DNA from: Fodinicurvata halophila
GTDB lineage: Bacteria; Pseudomonadota; Alphaproteobacteria; Kiloniellales; DSM-21159
Assembly (NCBI RefSeq): GCF_042651425.1
Contig: NZ_JBHSCW010000001.1
Coordinates: forward strand, 186,001-250,000
DNA length: 64,000 nucleotides
Direction: 5' to 3'
The notes below the pieces were generated by a model. The model saw only the letters and a list, made by a program, of their open reading frames with translations. It was not told the origin of the DNA and did no database searches. Positions 19,599 to 28,783 of this stretch are shown here, one piece after another (the stretch's first letter is position 1; each line of letters begins with the position of its first letter). The position numbers were made by a program, and so were the translations under genes.

Positions 19599-20084
19599 AT
19601 GCGCGTTCTCTTCGTGTGCACTGGCAACATCTGCCGCTCCCCCACGGCCGAAGGCGTCCTGAAGCAGAAACTCCAGGCACGCACGATCGGCCACGTCCAG
19701 GTCGATTCGGCCGGCACCCACGGTTATCACGTGGGCGAAGCACCGGACCCACGCGCCCGGGACAAGGCGGCCAGGCGCGGCTACGACCTGACCGACCAAT
19801 CCGCGCGCCGCATCTCCCGCGATGACTTCGAACGCTTCGACTGGATCGTTGCCATGGACAGCGGACACCTGCGACAGCTGGAACGGCTCTGCCCGCCACA
19901 GTACCAAGACCGCCTCCATCTCTTCCGCGATTTCATCGGCGGCGAGCACGCCGGGCAGGACATCCCGGATCCCTACTACGGGGCACTCAATGGCTTCGAG
20001 GAGGTGCTGGACCTGGTGGAACTCGGCTGCGACGCCATGTTGGAGCGCCTGGAAATTAGCTCTCCCGCCAAACAGGTTCGCTGA
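19599..20084 (+). CDS. Low-molecular-weight protein tyrosine phosphatase
   Basis: Cytoplasmic phosphatase of 161 residues that hydrolyses phosphotyrosine or related small phosphoesters. The P-loop CTGNICRS lies at residues 7-14 (Cys7 nucleophile, Arg13), the general-acid Asp is in DIPDPYYG, and the family-typical DSAGTHGYHVGEAPD and SARRISRDDF segments are present. Length is normal. The ATG at 19599 follows GGAAGGAAAAG; an in-frame TTG 30 bases earlier adds only unconserved residues. No exopolysaccharide kinase or export genes are adjacent, so the substrate could be any tyrosine phosphoprotein or phosphoarginine-like target. Confidence 0.93.
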   Translation: MRVLFVCTGNICRSPTAEGVLKQKLQARTIGHVQVDSAGTHGYHVGEAPDPRARDKAARRGYDLTDQSARRISRDDFERFDWIVAMDSGHLRQLERLCPPQYQDRLHLFRDFIGGEHAGQDIPDPYYGALNGFEEVLDLVELGCDAMLERLEISSPAKQVR

Positions 20085-20107
20085 CCCCCATCGGCCACAT
20101 CACCGCC

Positions 20108-20436
20108 CTAGACTCCCTGCAGAGCAGGGAGGAACAGGGCACAGGCCATCACCGAGGCCAGGCTGCGGACATAGTTCCAGACGGTCCAGACCTTCAGGTA
20201 GCGGGCCCAGGTTTTCGCCGCCTCATCCCGCTCTGCCTGTACGACCGCAAGCTCCCTGTTCAAGGGAACGTTGCGCAGGATCGTGCAGAGGAACATGCCC
20301 AGCAGATAGGCAAGGCCGGCGCCACGCGCTCCAGGGCCGGCATGATGAAGGTCGAGCTGGCCACGAAGATGCCCGCCACCAGGCAGCTCCCGAGCACGGT
20401 GAGCCCCAGCAGGACAGGCAGCAGCCCCGAGCTCAT
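20108..20436 (-). pseudogene. Decayed DUF1772 (anthrone-oxygenase-like) membrane protein gene
   Basis: The 5' part reads MSSGLLPVLLGLTVLGSCLV...STFIMPALERV in one frame, a good match for the first helix of DUF1772 proteins. The 3' part in another frame reads LAYLLGMFLCTILRNVPLNREL...WARYLKVWTVWNYVRSLAS, the equally typical C-terminal half. The two halves meet at about 20318-20330, and the 50-60 residues normally between them (second helix and loop) are absent. An internal deletion that is not a multiple of three best explains this. The ATG (20436) overlaps the stop of the NmrA-like gene by four bases, so it was once the coupled second gene of that operon. A sequencing error alone could explain the frame change but not the missing segment. 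Confidence 0.75.
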
Positions 20437-21266
20437 CGTTCCAGGCTCCAGGCCCCGCTGGCCGCGGCCTTGCCGACATAGTCGGAGAAATCGCGCGGCG
20501 GGCGGCCCAATGCCTCCTGCACGCCCCCGGTCACGGCGCTGTTCCGGCCATCGAGGGTTTCGGTGAAAAGCTGCTCCAGGAGGGCGATCATCTCCTCAGG
20601 CACGGCCATGTCCTCCAGTCCCGTCCGGAACGCCTCGGGGGAGAGCTGGGTGTAACGGATGGAGCGCCCGAGTTCCCGGGAAATCTCCTCCACGGCTTCG
20701 GCGAAGGTCAGGGCACGCGGACCGGTGACCTCGTAGAGGCGGTTCGCATGCCCCTCACTCGCCAGGGCGGCCACCGCCACCTCGGCGATATCGTCGGCAT
20801 CCACGAAGGGCTCGCGCACCTCTCCGGCCGGCAAGGCAACCTCTCCGGCAACGATGCTGTCGCTCAGGAAACTCTCGCTGAAATTCTGGTTGAACCAGCT
20901 CGCCCGCACGATGGTCCAGTCGAGTCCACAGGTCTTAAGGGCCTCTTCGGCGCGCGCCGCTCCCGGCTCTCCGCGACCGGACAGCAGCACGATCCGCTCG
21001 AGGCCCTGCGCCTGTGCAAGCCGGCCCAGTTCAGCAATGGCTTCGGCCGCGCCGGGCACGGCGAGATCGGGCTGGAAGGTGACATAGGCAGCCGAGGCGC
21101 CCTCCATGGCCGACGCCCAGCCCTCGGGCCGGTTCCAGTCGAAGCTGGGATGCGTCGAGCGCGAGACGGGACGCGTTGCAAACCCCGTCTCCTTGAGCAG
21201 GGCATCCACCCGGCGCCCGGTTTTGCCGTGGCCACCTACAATCACAATCGGGGACTTCGAGATCAT
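20433..21266 (-). CDS. NmrA-like NAD(P)-binding protein
   Basis: Cytoplasmic atypical SDR of the NmrA/HSCARG type, 277 residues. The dinucleotide-binding loop is VIVGGHGKTGRRV near the N-terminus. The rest has the family's RIVLLSGRGEPG, the WTIVRASWFNQNF segment typical of this group, and the FVDADDIAEVAVAAL loop. The catalytic YxxxK is not evident, so it may be a redox sensor or a reductase with altered chemistry. The ATG at 21266 follows AAGGAAAGGAAC. It is divergent from a TetR regulator with an operator-like region between them, and is coupled to a decayed DUF1772 gene. TetR/NmrA/DUF1772 sets of this kind are common in Proteobacteria. Confidence 0.88.
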   Translation of the reverse strand: MISKSPIVIVGGHGKTGRRVDALLKETGFATRPVSRSTHPSFDWNRPEGWASAMEGASAAYVTFQPDLAVPGAAEAIAELGRLAQAQGLERIVLLSGRGEPGAARAEEALKTCGLDWTIVRASWFNQNFSESFLSDSIVAGEVALPAGEVREPFVDADDIAEVAVAALASEGHANRLYEVTGPRALTFAEAVEEISRELGRSIRYTQLSPEAFRTGLEDMAVPEEMIALLEQLFTETLDGRNSAVTGGVQEALGRPPRDFSDYVGKAAASGAWSLER

Positions 21267-21288
21267 TGGTTGTTCCTTTCCTTGCTCA

Positions 21289-21336
21289 AAATGCGAGATT
21301 ATCTCGTATTTATAAATGCGATAAACTCTCGCATTT
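21289..21336. promoter_or_regulatory. Nested palindromes between tetR and nmrA-like gene (likely TetR operator)
   Basis: An outer inverted repeat AAATGCGAGA (21289-21298) / TCTCGCATTT (21327-21336) encloses a near-perfect 13-bp palindrome CGAGATTATCTCG (21294-21306) and a TATTTATAAATG segment. It lies 23 bases upstream of the NmrA-like start and 33 upstream of the tetR start. This suits a TetR dimer repressing both divergent genes. The binding is inferred. Confidence 0.6.
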
Positions 21337-21369
21337 ACTTTGTCAAGAAACCCGTGCAGGAAGGACAGG

Positions 21370-22023
21370 ATGAGCGACACCACACCCAAGCATGACGAGG
21401 CAGAGCCCGTGAGGAGCGGCCTGGCCCGGCGCACCCCCACCCAGCGCCGCAGCCGGGAGCGCTTCGAGCGCATCCTCGCCTCCGCCATGGAAATCCTGTC
21501 GGAGAAGGGCAGCGATGCCTTCCGCATGAGCGATATCGTGGAGCGGACCGGCATTTCCTTCGGCTCGCTCTATCAGTACTTCCCCGACAAGACGGCGATC
21601 ATTGGCACCCTGTCCGAGCGCTACAACGCAGAAGGACGGGCCTGCGTGGAGCAGGAACTGGCGTCGGTGGAGACACTCCCGGAACTTCACGCCGCCCTGG
21701 GCCGCATCGTCGAGGGCTATTACCGGATGTTCGTCGACGAACCCATCCTGTGCGACATCTGGCATGCGACGCAGACCGACAAGGACCTGCAGAAGGCCGA
21801 TGAAGCCGAGATGCGGCACCTGGCGCAGCTGCTCCTGGCGCGCATGAAGGAACTTGCCCCCTCCGCTGACGAAGCGGAGCTGCGCAGGACCGCCGAGCTC
21901 GTCATGGTGCTGATCGCCGCCGCGGTGCGCCACGCCATCACCCTGGAACGATCCGAGGGCGAGCGGGTCGTCGCACAATTCAAGGCTCTGCTCTCAAGAA
22001 GCCTGCCCGGGCTGCCCGGCTGA
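21370..22023 (+). CDS. TetR/AcrR family transcriptional regulator
   Basis: DNA-binding repressor, 217 residues. The N-terminal helix-turn-helix is seen as RERFERILASAMEILSEKG, then MSDIVERTGISFGSLYQYFPDK. The C-terminal ligand-binding half is helical (ALGRIVEGYYRMFVDEPILCDIWHAT). The ATG at 21370 is preceded by GGAAGGACAGG. The gene is divergent from the NmrA-like gene, and palindromes in the 103-base gap are its probable autoregulatory operator. The ligand is unknown. The following kinase-like gene begins within 70 bases on the same strand and may be co-transcribed. Confidence 0.9.
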   Translation: MSDTTPKHDEAEPVRSGLARRTPTQRRSRERFERILASAMEILSEKGSDAFRMSDIVERTGISFGSLYQYFPDKTAIIGTLSERYNAEGRACVEQELASVETLPELHAALGRIVEGYYRMFVDEPILCDIWHATQTDKDLQKADEAEMRHLAQLLLARMKELAPSADEAELRRTAELVMVLIAAAVRHAITLERSEGERVVAQFKALLSRSLPGLPG

Positions 22024-22089
22024 ATGCACGGCCCCGAGAGACGGAGAGTTGGCTGGACAGGACAGAGGAAGGGCTTCAAACTTCGCGCC

Positions 22090-22917
22090 ATGATTGATCT
22101 CCTGGACAAGTCCCATCGCGAACGCCCGCTCGGCGGCGGCTGCATCGCCGAGGTCAGCCTGCTGGAGTTCGAGGATGGCGAAAAGCTGATTGCCAAGCGC
22201 GACGGCGGTCGCGGCGGCGACCTGGAGCTCGAGGGCTGGATGCTGCGCTATCTCGCCGAGACCAGCGAACTTGCCGTGCCCGAGGTCCACTACTGCGACA
22301 GCGAGCTGTTGCTGATGAGCTGGCTGCCCGAGGACGGCGGCCTGACCGTGGAGGCCGAAACGCAGGCCGCCGAACAGGTCGCCGCCTTGCATGACGTCTC
22401 CACAGCACAGTTCGGGCTGGAACGCGACACCCTGATCGGTCCGCTGCACCAGCCCAACCCGCGGGAAGCGGACTGGATCACCTTCTTCCGCGACCACCGC
22501 CTGCTCTACATGGCCGACCTGGCCAAGGACCGGGGCCGCCTGCCGTCCGGCACGCGCCACCAGATCGACCGCCTCGCCAATCGCTTGCCGGACCTGATCG
22601 CGCCGCCCGAACGGCCCTGTCTGCTGCACGGCGACCTCTGGGGCGGCAACATCCTGGCCAGCCGGGGGCGCCTGTCCGGCTTCATCGATCCGGCCATCTA
22701 TTACGGTCATGCCGAAATGGACCTTGCCTTCTCCACGCTCTTCGGCAGTCTCGGCAAGGCCTTCTTCCAGCGCTATGGCGAACTGCGCCCGCTGGAACCC
22801 GGGTTCTTCGAGGAACGCCGGGACCTCTACAATCTCTACCCCCTGCTGGTCCACACGGCCCTGTTCGGTGGTGGCTATCCCGGCGCGGTGAAACGGATAA
22901 CGGAGGGTTTTCTGTGA
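22090..22917 (+). CDS. Fructosamine kinase family protein
   Basis: Cytoplasmic kinase with the aminoglycoside-phosphotransferase fold, 275 residues from the ATG at 22090. Family marks are the nucleotide loop PLGGGCIAEVSLLEF, AKRDGG (ATP-binding Lys), the catalytic LLHGDLWGGN and the metal-binding FIDPAIYYGHAEMDLAF, which is distinctive for fructosamine-3-kinase proteins. These repair glycated amines (ribulosamine or fructosamine) by phosphorylation. The start is uncertain: an in-frame ATG at 22024, immediately after the tetR stop, would add 22 residues with no clear ribosome site. The next gene (DMT exporter) overlaps its stop by four bases, so the two are coupled. Confidence 0.85.
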   Translation: MIDLLDKSHRERPLGGGCIAEVSLLEFEDGEKLIAKRDGGRGGDLELEGWMLRYLAETSELAVPEVHYCDSELLLMSWLPEDGGLTVEAETQAAEQVAALHDVSTAQFGLERDTLIGPLHQPNPREADWITFFRDHRLLYMADLAKDRGRLPSGTRHQIDRLANRLPDLIAPPERPCLLHGDLWGGNILASRGRLSGFIDPAIYYGHAEMDLAFSTLFGSLGKAFFQRYGELRPLEPGFFEERRDLYNLYPLLVHTALFGGGYPGAVKRITEGFL

Positions 22918-23857
22918 GCCAGGACAGCGCCGACAGCTCGGGCCAGGGGGAGAACCGCCTTCTTGTCGGCATTTCCGCCATGCTGACGGGCATGGCCTGC
23001 CTGACTGTCATGGACGCCACGGCAAAGTGGCTGGGAGAAGGTTATGCCATCAGCCAGATCGTCTTCTTCCGGAATTTCTTCTCGCTGATCCCGGTGGCCT
23101 TCATCGTCTGGTTCGGCGGCGGTCTTCCGGCGTTGCGCACCCGGCGCCTGAAGCTGCACCTCCTGCGCGGTATCTTCATCCTGGTGGCCATCTACAGCTT
23201 CTTCTACGGCCTGCAATTCATGCAGCTGGCCGAAGCGGTCTCCATTGCCTTCCTGGCCCCGTTGTTCGTGGCCGCACTTTCGGTTCCCATTCTGGGCGAG
23301 AAGGTCGGTCCGCGCCGCTGGACCGCTGTCCTGATCGGCCTTCTGGGCGCTCTCATCATCATTCGCCCGGGCACGGAGGTCTTCAAGTGGGCCTCGCTCC
23401 TGCCCGCAACGGCCGCGCTCAGCTATGCCTTCATCATGGTGATTGGCCGCAAACTCAGCCGTACCGACAGCAACGCCGCCATCATGGTCTACGGTACTTT
23501 CGTGGCCGTGGCGGTCTCGGGCATCTTCCTGCCCTTCGACTGGCGCATGCCCGGCCTAATCGATTGGCTCCTGCTGCTGGAAATGGGCGTGCTTGGCGGG
23601 TCGGCCATCTATTTCATCACAGTCGCCTATCGTAATGCCCAGGCCTCGCTGGTCGCGCCCTTCGAGTATTCCGCCCTGCTCTGGGGCCTGATCCTGGGCT
23701 GGGTGCTGTGGCGTGAATTTCCTGGTGCGCACGTCTGGCTGGGGGCCGGGATCGTCATCGCCAGTGGCATCTACCTGCTCTATCGCGAAAACCAGGTGGC
23801 CCGGCAGAAGGCGCGCGCCGTTCCCGAAACGCCGGTCGTCCGCCCGCGCAGCTTTCG

Positions 23858-23861
<4 letters not shown>
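22914..23861 (+). CDS. EamA/DMT-superfamily transporter
   Basis: Inner-membrane carrier of 315 residues with ten predicted helices in two EamA repeats (roughly residues 17-150 and 160-290). Typical features are the N-terminal MLTGMACLTVMDATAKWL, the FFRNFFSLIPVAF segment of helix 2, and LAPLFVAALSVPILGEKV (helix 4 with the conserved Glu). It starts with GTG at 22914, overlapping the stop of the kinase gene by four bases. Members export amino acids, metabolites or SAM-like compounds; the specificity cannot be read. The 3' end overlaps by four bases the 3' end of the convergent ornithine aminotransferase gene. Confidence 0.9.
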
Positions 23862-25084
<1,223 letters not shown>

Positions 25085-25101
25085 GGCGTTTCTCCTTGGG
25101 C

Positions 25102-26004
25102 TCAGGCCTCGGTAAAGCTGTGTACAGGGTGGGCCGCACCGGCGGCCAGCGGAGTGCTGCTGCGGTCGAGGCGCAGCGTCATGCAGTAGGCGGCGCCGCC
25201 CGACAGGATGAAGGGCTCTAGGTCCAGTTCGATGCAGCGATAGCCGCGTGTCTCAAGCTCCTCCTTCAGGCGCTCCGTACCCTTGGCCATGATGATGTCG
25301 CGGCCCAGGTTGACGGCGTTGAGACAGAGCAGGTCGGCCTCCGCCGAACTGGCTTCGATGCGCAGATCGGCGGGCACGCGGCGGCGGATCTCGGCCCGGG
25401 AAGCCTCCGAGAGCGCACCCGGATAGAAGACCACTTCCCCGCCCGGCAGCGGGTAGAAACAGACGTCCAGGTGATAGTAGCGCGGTGAAACCAGTTCCAG
25501 CGGCACCACGGGAAAGCCGAAGTGCCTCTCGATGGCGGCGGCGGACTCGCGGGAGGAACGCTGCCCCCAGCCGACCCAGAAGTGACGGCGCAGCGGGTCC
25601 CAGATGCAGTCGCCCGCACCCTCCTGGACAACGCCCTCGGGCAGCTGGGCCACCTCCTGCAGGCGGCCGTGGTCGCGGAGCTGTTCGAAGAAGGCCTGGA
25701 AATGCGGCTCCTCCCCCTGGCGTTCCGCATAGAGGAAACGCGCCATCAGGGCGCGGCCGTCCAGGACCACGGCGGCGTTCGCCGGGAACAGCATGTCCGG
25801 CAGGCCGGGCTGGCCCGGCACCACCTCGACCGCGGCACCGGCCTGTTCCAAGGCCAGGCGCAATGCCGTCCAGCAGGTCACGGCGTGGCGATGGCGCTCG
25901 TCCGGCGCGGCCGACCAGCGCGAGGGATCCATCCAGGGATTGATGGAATAACTGACCTCGTAATGGGCCGGATCGGTCATCAGGAACGTGGGAGCGTTCG
26001 TCAT
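25102..26004 (-). CDS. Arginine deiminase-related hydrolase (amidinotransferase fold)
   Basis: Cytoplasmic guanidino-group hydrolase of the amidinotransferase/dimethylargininase superfamily, 300 residues. Likely active-site residues are Asn76 in FPANAAVV, His178 and Asp180 in YYHLDVCF, and the nucleophile Cys274 in SGGAAYCMTLRL. The N-terminal FLMTDPAHYEVSYSINPWM is typical of a subgroup that cleaves arginine or methylarginines. The ATG at 26004 follows a strong GGAGG. It is the first gene of an operon with ornithine aminotransferase and is divergent from an Lrp/AsnC regulator. Because ornithine is the substrate of the next gene, the enzyme may release ornithine from arginine directly (arginine-dihydrolase type) or make citrulline; this is inference. 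Confidence 0.85.
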   Translation of the reverse strand: MTNAPTFLMTDPAHYEVSYSINPWMDPSRWSAAPDERHRHAVTCWTALRLALEQAGAAVEVVPGQPGLPDMLFPANAAVVLDGRALMARFLYAERQGEEPHFQAFFEQLRDHGRLQEVAQLPEGVVQEGAGDCIWDPLRRHFWVGWGQRSSRESAAAIERHFGFPVVPLELVSPRYYHLDVCFYPLPGGEVVFYPGALSEASRAEIRRRVPADLRIEASSAEADLLCLNAVNLGRDIIMAKGTERLKEELETRGYRCIELDLEPFILSGGAAYCMTLRLDRSSTPLAAGAAHPVHSFTEA

Positions 26005-26084
26005 TCATTGCCTCCGGGACAAAGCGAATTGTCCCTGAGTCTGGCCCTAAAAGAAGTTGGCATAAAGGGCATGAAGTGCCACTT

Positions 26085-26103
26085 TCGTCATCTATATTGA
26101 CGA
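26085..26103. promoter_or_regulatory. Inverted repeat before the Lrp/AsnC gene
   Basis: TCGTCA (26085-26090) and TGACGA (26098-26103) form a 6-bp inverted repeat with an AT-rich 7-base centre, 22 bases before the lrp-type ATG and 80 bases before the deiminase-related gene. Its size and AT-rich middle resemble Lrp/AsnC sites. A weaker TGGCA...TGCCA repeat lies just upstream (26058-26081). Confidence 0.45.
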
Positions 26104-26125
26104 TTTGATATGTAAATCTGGCAGA

Positions 26126-26563
26126 ATGACGATGACTGCTACCCTCGACGACACCGACCGCCGACTCATCGCCCTGCTGCGCAGCGACGCCCGCCTGCCG
26201 GCGTCCAGCTTGGCGGCCGAATTGGGCGTTTCGCGCAGCACCGTGCAGAATCGCATCGATCGCCTCAAGCGCGACGGACTGCTGCTGGGCTTCACCGTGC
26301 GCCTCAAGCCCGAGGCCGAGCCGGCCCCGGTGCGCGCCATCACCATGATCGAGGTCCAGGGCAAGGCCGCCGAGCGTGTTCTCAAGACCCTGCGGGGCTT
26401 CCCCGAGATCGCCACCCTGCACACCACCAACGGTCGCTGGGACATCGTCGCCGAACTCCACAGCAGCGACCTGGAGGCCTTCGACAAGGCCCTGAACCGC
26501 CTGCGCCTGGTGGAAGGCATCGCCCACACCGAGACCAGCCTGCTGCTGTCGACCTATAAGTAG
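26126..26563 (+). CDS. Lrp/AsnC family transcriptional regulator
   Basis: Feast/famine regulator of 145 residues. The N-terminal helix-turn-helix is seen as LDDTDRRLIALLRSDARLPASSLAAELGVS, then STVQNRIDRLKRDG. The C-terminal RAM/AsnC effector domain follows (AITMIEVQGKAAERVLKTLRGF, ATLHTTNGRWDIVAEL). Two ATGs (26126, 26132) are possible starts and no strong ribosome site is seen. It is divergent from the arginine hydrolase/rocD operon, so control of arginine or ornithine breakdown with an amino-acid effector is the obvious inference. Confidence 0.9.
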   Translation: MTMTATLDDTDRRLIALLRSDARLPASSLAAELGVSRSTVQNRIDRLKRDGLLLGFTVRLKPEAEPAPVRAITMIEVQGKAAERVLKTLRGFPEIATLHTTNGRWDIVAELHSSDLEAFDKALNRLRLVEGIAHTETSLLLSTYK

Positions 26564-26604
26564 GGACGTGCAATGGGTCGGTGCTTCCATCCAATGCCGG
26601 TGCC

Positions 26605-26730
26605 GAGACGCTTCGAGGCATGCCCCTTCGGGTCATGCACCTCAGCGTGAGGATTATATAATAATATCAATTAGTTATTACCCTCATGCTGAGGCGGGCC
26701 GCGCCAGCGGCCCCTCGAAGCATGCTGGCA
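26605..26730. repeat. Alphaproteobacterial palindromic intergenic element
   Basis: A roughly 125-base imperfect palindrome. GCTTCGAGG (26610-26618) pairs with CCTCGAAGC (26713-26721), and CCTCAGCGTGAGG (26640-26652) pairs with CCTCATGCTGAGG (26682-26694), around an AT-rich centre. The wording (TTCGAGG...CCTCAGC.TGAGG) is like dispersed palindromic units found between genes in many Alphaproteobacteria. It sits after the lrp gene and may act as a stem-loop terminator or mRNA stabiliser. Confidence 0.65.
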
Positions 26731-26791
26731 CAGGCGTTTCCGTAGACACGGACCACAGCAAGCTCGCGCAGAAGGCATGCCTTGACTCCAC

Positions 26792-26806
26792 TAGACGACC
26801 GGTCTA
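26792..26806. promoter_or_regulatory. NemR-box-like operator upstream of tetR
   Basis: TAGACGACCGGTCTA is an imperfect palindrome (TAGAC...GTCTA arms) resembling the TAGACC-N4-GGTCTA box of NemR. It lies 12 bases before the regulator's ATG, so binding would block transcription or initiation (autoregulation). The same 14-base core recurs at 27471-27484. Confidence 0.65.
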
Positions 26807-26817
26807 TTTTTAAATTC

Positions 26818-27405
26818 ATGACCCAGACGAACACACGCGAGCTACTCATCGACGAGGGACTCAAGGCGCTGCTGGCCGGCGGCTACGACGGCACCGGCAT
26901 CGGGCCGGTGCTGAAGGCGGCCGGGGTGCCCAAGGGCTCGTTCTATCACTTCTTCGACAGCAAGGAGGCCTTCGCCCTCGCCGTGCTGGACGCCTACGCC
27001 GAGCACTATGGCCGGGCCCGGCGCGAGATCCTCCATGATCGGAGCCGTTCGCCCCTGGAGCGCCTGCGGCGCTACTTCACCTACATGAGCGAGCTGCTCG
27101 CCCGGGAAGACTTCGGCGGCTGTCTGTTCGGCAACCTGGCGCTCGCCAGTGCAACCCGCAGCCCCGCTTTCCGTGAAAGGTTGCAGAAGGGCTTCCGGGC
27201 TTGGCAGAGCGACCTGACCGACGTTCTGCAGGATTCCCAAGCCGCAGGCGAGATCGCAGAAGATCTGGAGCCTGAGGAAACGGCCGCCTTCCTGATCGAC
27301 GCCTACGAGGGTGCCCTGCTGCGCGCGAAAAGCGAAGGCGACACGATTCCCCTGGAGCGCTTCGTGCACTTGACCCTTACCCGAGTATTGTCACCGCCCA
27401 ACTGA
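26818..27405 (+). CDS. TetR/AcrR family regulator, NemR-like
   Basis: Repressor of 195 residues. The N-terminal helix-turn-helix is visible (RELLIDEGLKALLAGGYDGTG, then VLKAAGVPKGSFYHFFDSKE). The C-terminal domain contains FGGCLFGNLALASAT, the Cys-containing GCLxGN motif shared with NemR-type sensors of electrophiles. In NemR a cysteine reacts with quinones, aldehydes or hypochlorite. I chose the ATG at 26818; the upstream in-frame frame would start inside the operator. An operator-like palindrome overlaps its promoter and recurs in the next gene. No reductase is adjacent; the targets here may be the DUF1127 gene and the downstream AEC carrier. Confidence 0.88.
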   Translation: MTQTNTRELLIDEGLKALLAGGYDGTGIGPVLKAAGVPKGSFYHFFDSKEAFALAVLDAYAEHYGRARREILHDRSRSPLERLRRYFTYMSELLAREDFGGCLFGNLALASATRSPAFRERLQKGFRAWQSDLTDVLQDSQAAGEIAEDLEPEETAAFLIDAYEGALLRAKSEGDTIPLERFVHLTLTRVLSPPN

Positions 27406-27457
27406 CGCCCTCGGCGGAACCAGCAGGGAACCATAAGACCGTGGAAAGGAGATCATC

Positions 27458-27733
27458 ATGGCCATTTTAGAGACGACCGGTCTACTTGCACACAATTCCC
27501 CGCATCCAGCACGCGGTGTGCGGCACCCAGCCCTGTCCTTCTGGGAGCGTCTGGCTGCGTTCGCCCAGGCGCGGGAGCGGGCCCGCCGGCATCGCAAGGC
27601 CCGGGCAGAACTGGCCGCTCTGGACGCACGACTGCTCTGCGACATCGGCTGCCCCTACCTGGAAAGGCGAGACGACCGGGCACCACGCTATCGTCCTCTG
27701 GCTGCCCCCGTCCTGCATATCCGCGCGGAGTGA
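27458..27733 (+). CDS. DUF1127-type small protein
   Basis: Small basic protein of 91 residues. The C-terminal 50 residues carry the DUF1127 pattern ERARRHRKARAELAALD, then ARLLCDIGC, an arginine-rich helix with the LxxLDxRxLxDIG ending seen in proteobacterial YjiS-like proteins. Some of these bind RNA and affect phosphate or stress metabolism. The N-terminal 40 residues are not typical. A very strong ribosome site (ggaaaggagatcatc) fixes the start. Codons 5-9 coincide with a 14-base copy of the TetR operator core, so the upstream regulator may bind inside the gene. It lies 52 bases after the tetR gene. Confidence 0.75.
   Translation: MAILETTGLLAHNSPHPARGVRHPALSFWERLAAFAQARERARRHRKARAELAALDARLLCDIGCPYLERRDDRAPRYRPLAAPVLHIRAE
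27471..27484. promoter_or_regulatory. Second copy of the NemR-box-like sequence, inside the DUF1127 gene
   Basis: AGACGACCGGTCTA is identical over 14 bases to 26793-26806 upstream of tetR. It begins 13 bases after the DUF1127 ATG. A chance 14-base match within 700 bases is very unlikely, so a functional site that also encodes protein is plausible. Confidence 0.55.
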
Positions 27734-27844
27734 GCTGACCGGCCCGCGAAAGTCCAGCCCGGCGAGCCCTGCTTGCCGGTCAACACGGCCCTGCGGCCTG
27801 GGGGCTCGACAAACTGGCTCCGAAACGGGAAAGTGCGCGCCGTC

Positions 27845-28783
27845 ATGACCGCCATTCTCAACGTCGTTCTCCCCGTCTTCGGACTCATGCTGGCCGGTTA
27901 CCTGGTGGGCCGCGCAGGCCTGCTGGGCGAGGACAGCGGGCGTGCGCTCAACGGCTTCGTCTATTACGTCGCCCTGCCGGCACTCTTCTTCGGCTCGATG
28001 GCCGAGGTCCCTCTGCAGCACATCTTCAACTGGCCACTCATCCTGGCCTTCGGCGGCGGCACGCTGATCACCTTCATACTCGCGATCGCCGTGGCGCTGA
28101 TCTTTTTCCGCGGCCGCTTCGGGGAAGTCAGCCTGCACAGTCTGACGGCCATCTTCTCCAACACCGGCTACATGGGCGTGCCGCTGCTGCAGATCGCGTT
28201 CGGCCAGGAAGGCGTGCTGGCCGCCGTCATCACCACGGTCATCACGGCGGTGGTCGTGGTCGGGGCCGGAGTCATCCTGCTGGAACTGGATCGCCACAGG
28301 AACAGCGCCCCCCTGGTGGTCGCCCGCAACGTGACCCGCAGCCTGGCGAAGAATCCCCTGATCATTTCGGCCCTGGCCGGCATCCTCTATTCCGCAAGCG
28401 GCCTGCCCCTGCCCCAGCCGATCGCCACCTTCATGGAGCTCGCGGGCAATGCTGCAGCCCCCGCAGCCCTCTTCGCCATCGGCCTGTTCATGGTGGGCAA
28501 GTCATTGACCGAAGGCATGGGCGAGGTGGTCTGGATCTCTTCGCTCAAGCTGCTGGTCATGCCGCTGATCACCGCCTGGCTGGCCTATTCGGTGCTGGAC
28601 ATGCAGGGGGTCCCGGCCAAGGCCGCCGTTATCCAGGCAGCGCTTCCAACCGGCGCCCTGATGTTCGTGCTGGCCCAGCAGTATGGCGTCTACGTCCAGC
28701 GCGCGACCTCGGTGATCCTGATCTCCACGGTGATCTCGGTCCTCACGCTCTCGGCACTCTTCGTCGCCCTCGGCGTGCAATAA
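27845..28783 (+). CDS. AEC family transporter (auxin efflux carrier type)
   Basis: Inner-membrane carrier of 312 residues with about ten helices in two halves. It begins MTAILNVVLPVFGLMLAGYLVGRAGL, the usual first helix of bacterial AEC/MdcF-like proteins, and has the conserved SNTGYMGVPLL and LPTGALMFVLAQQYGV (crossover motif) segments with helix-breaking Pro/Gly/Asn residues. Members move malonate, lactate or other organic anions, or export amphipathic compounds. I chose the ATG at 27845; the upstream in-frame sequence is not membrane-like. It lies 111 bases after the DUF1127 gene and may belong to the same TetR-controlled unit. Confidence 0.88.
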   Translation: MTAILNVVLPVFGLMLAGYLVGRAGLLGEDSGRALNGFVYYVALPALFFGSMAEVPLQHIFNWPLILAFGGGTLITFILAIAVALIFFRGRFGEVSLHSLTAIFSNTGYMGVPLLQIAFGQEGVLAAVITTVITAVVVVGAGVILLELDRHRNSAPLVVARNVTRSLAKNPLIISALAGILYSASGLPLPQPIATFMELAGNAAAPAALFAIGLFMVGKSLTEGMGEVVWISSLKLLVMPLITAWLAYSVLDMQGVPAKAAVIQAALPTGALMFVLAQQYGVYVQRATSVILISTVISVLTLSALFVALGVQ

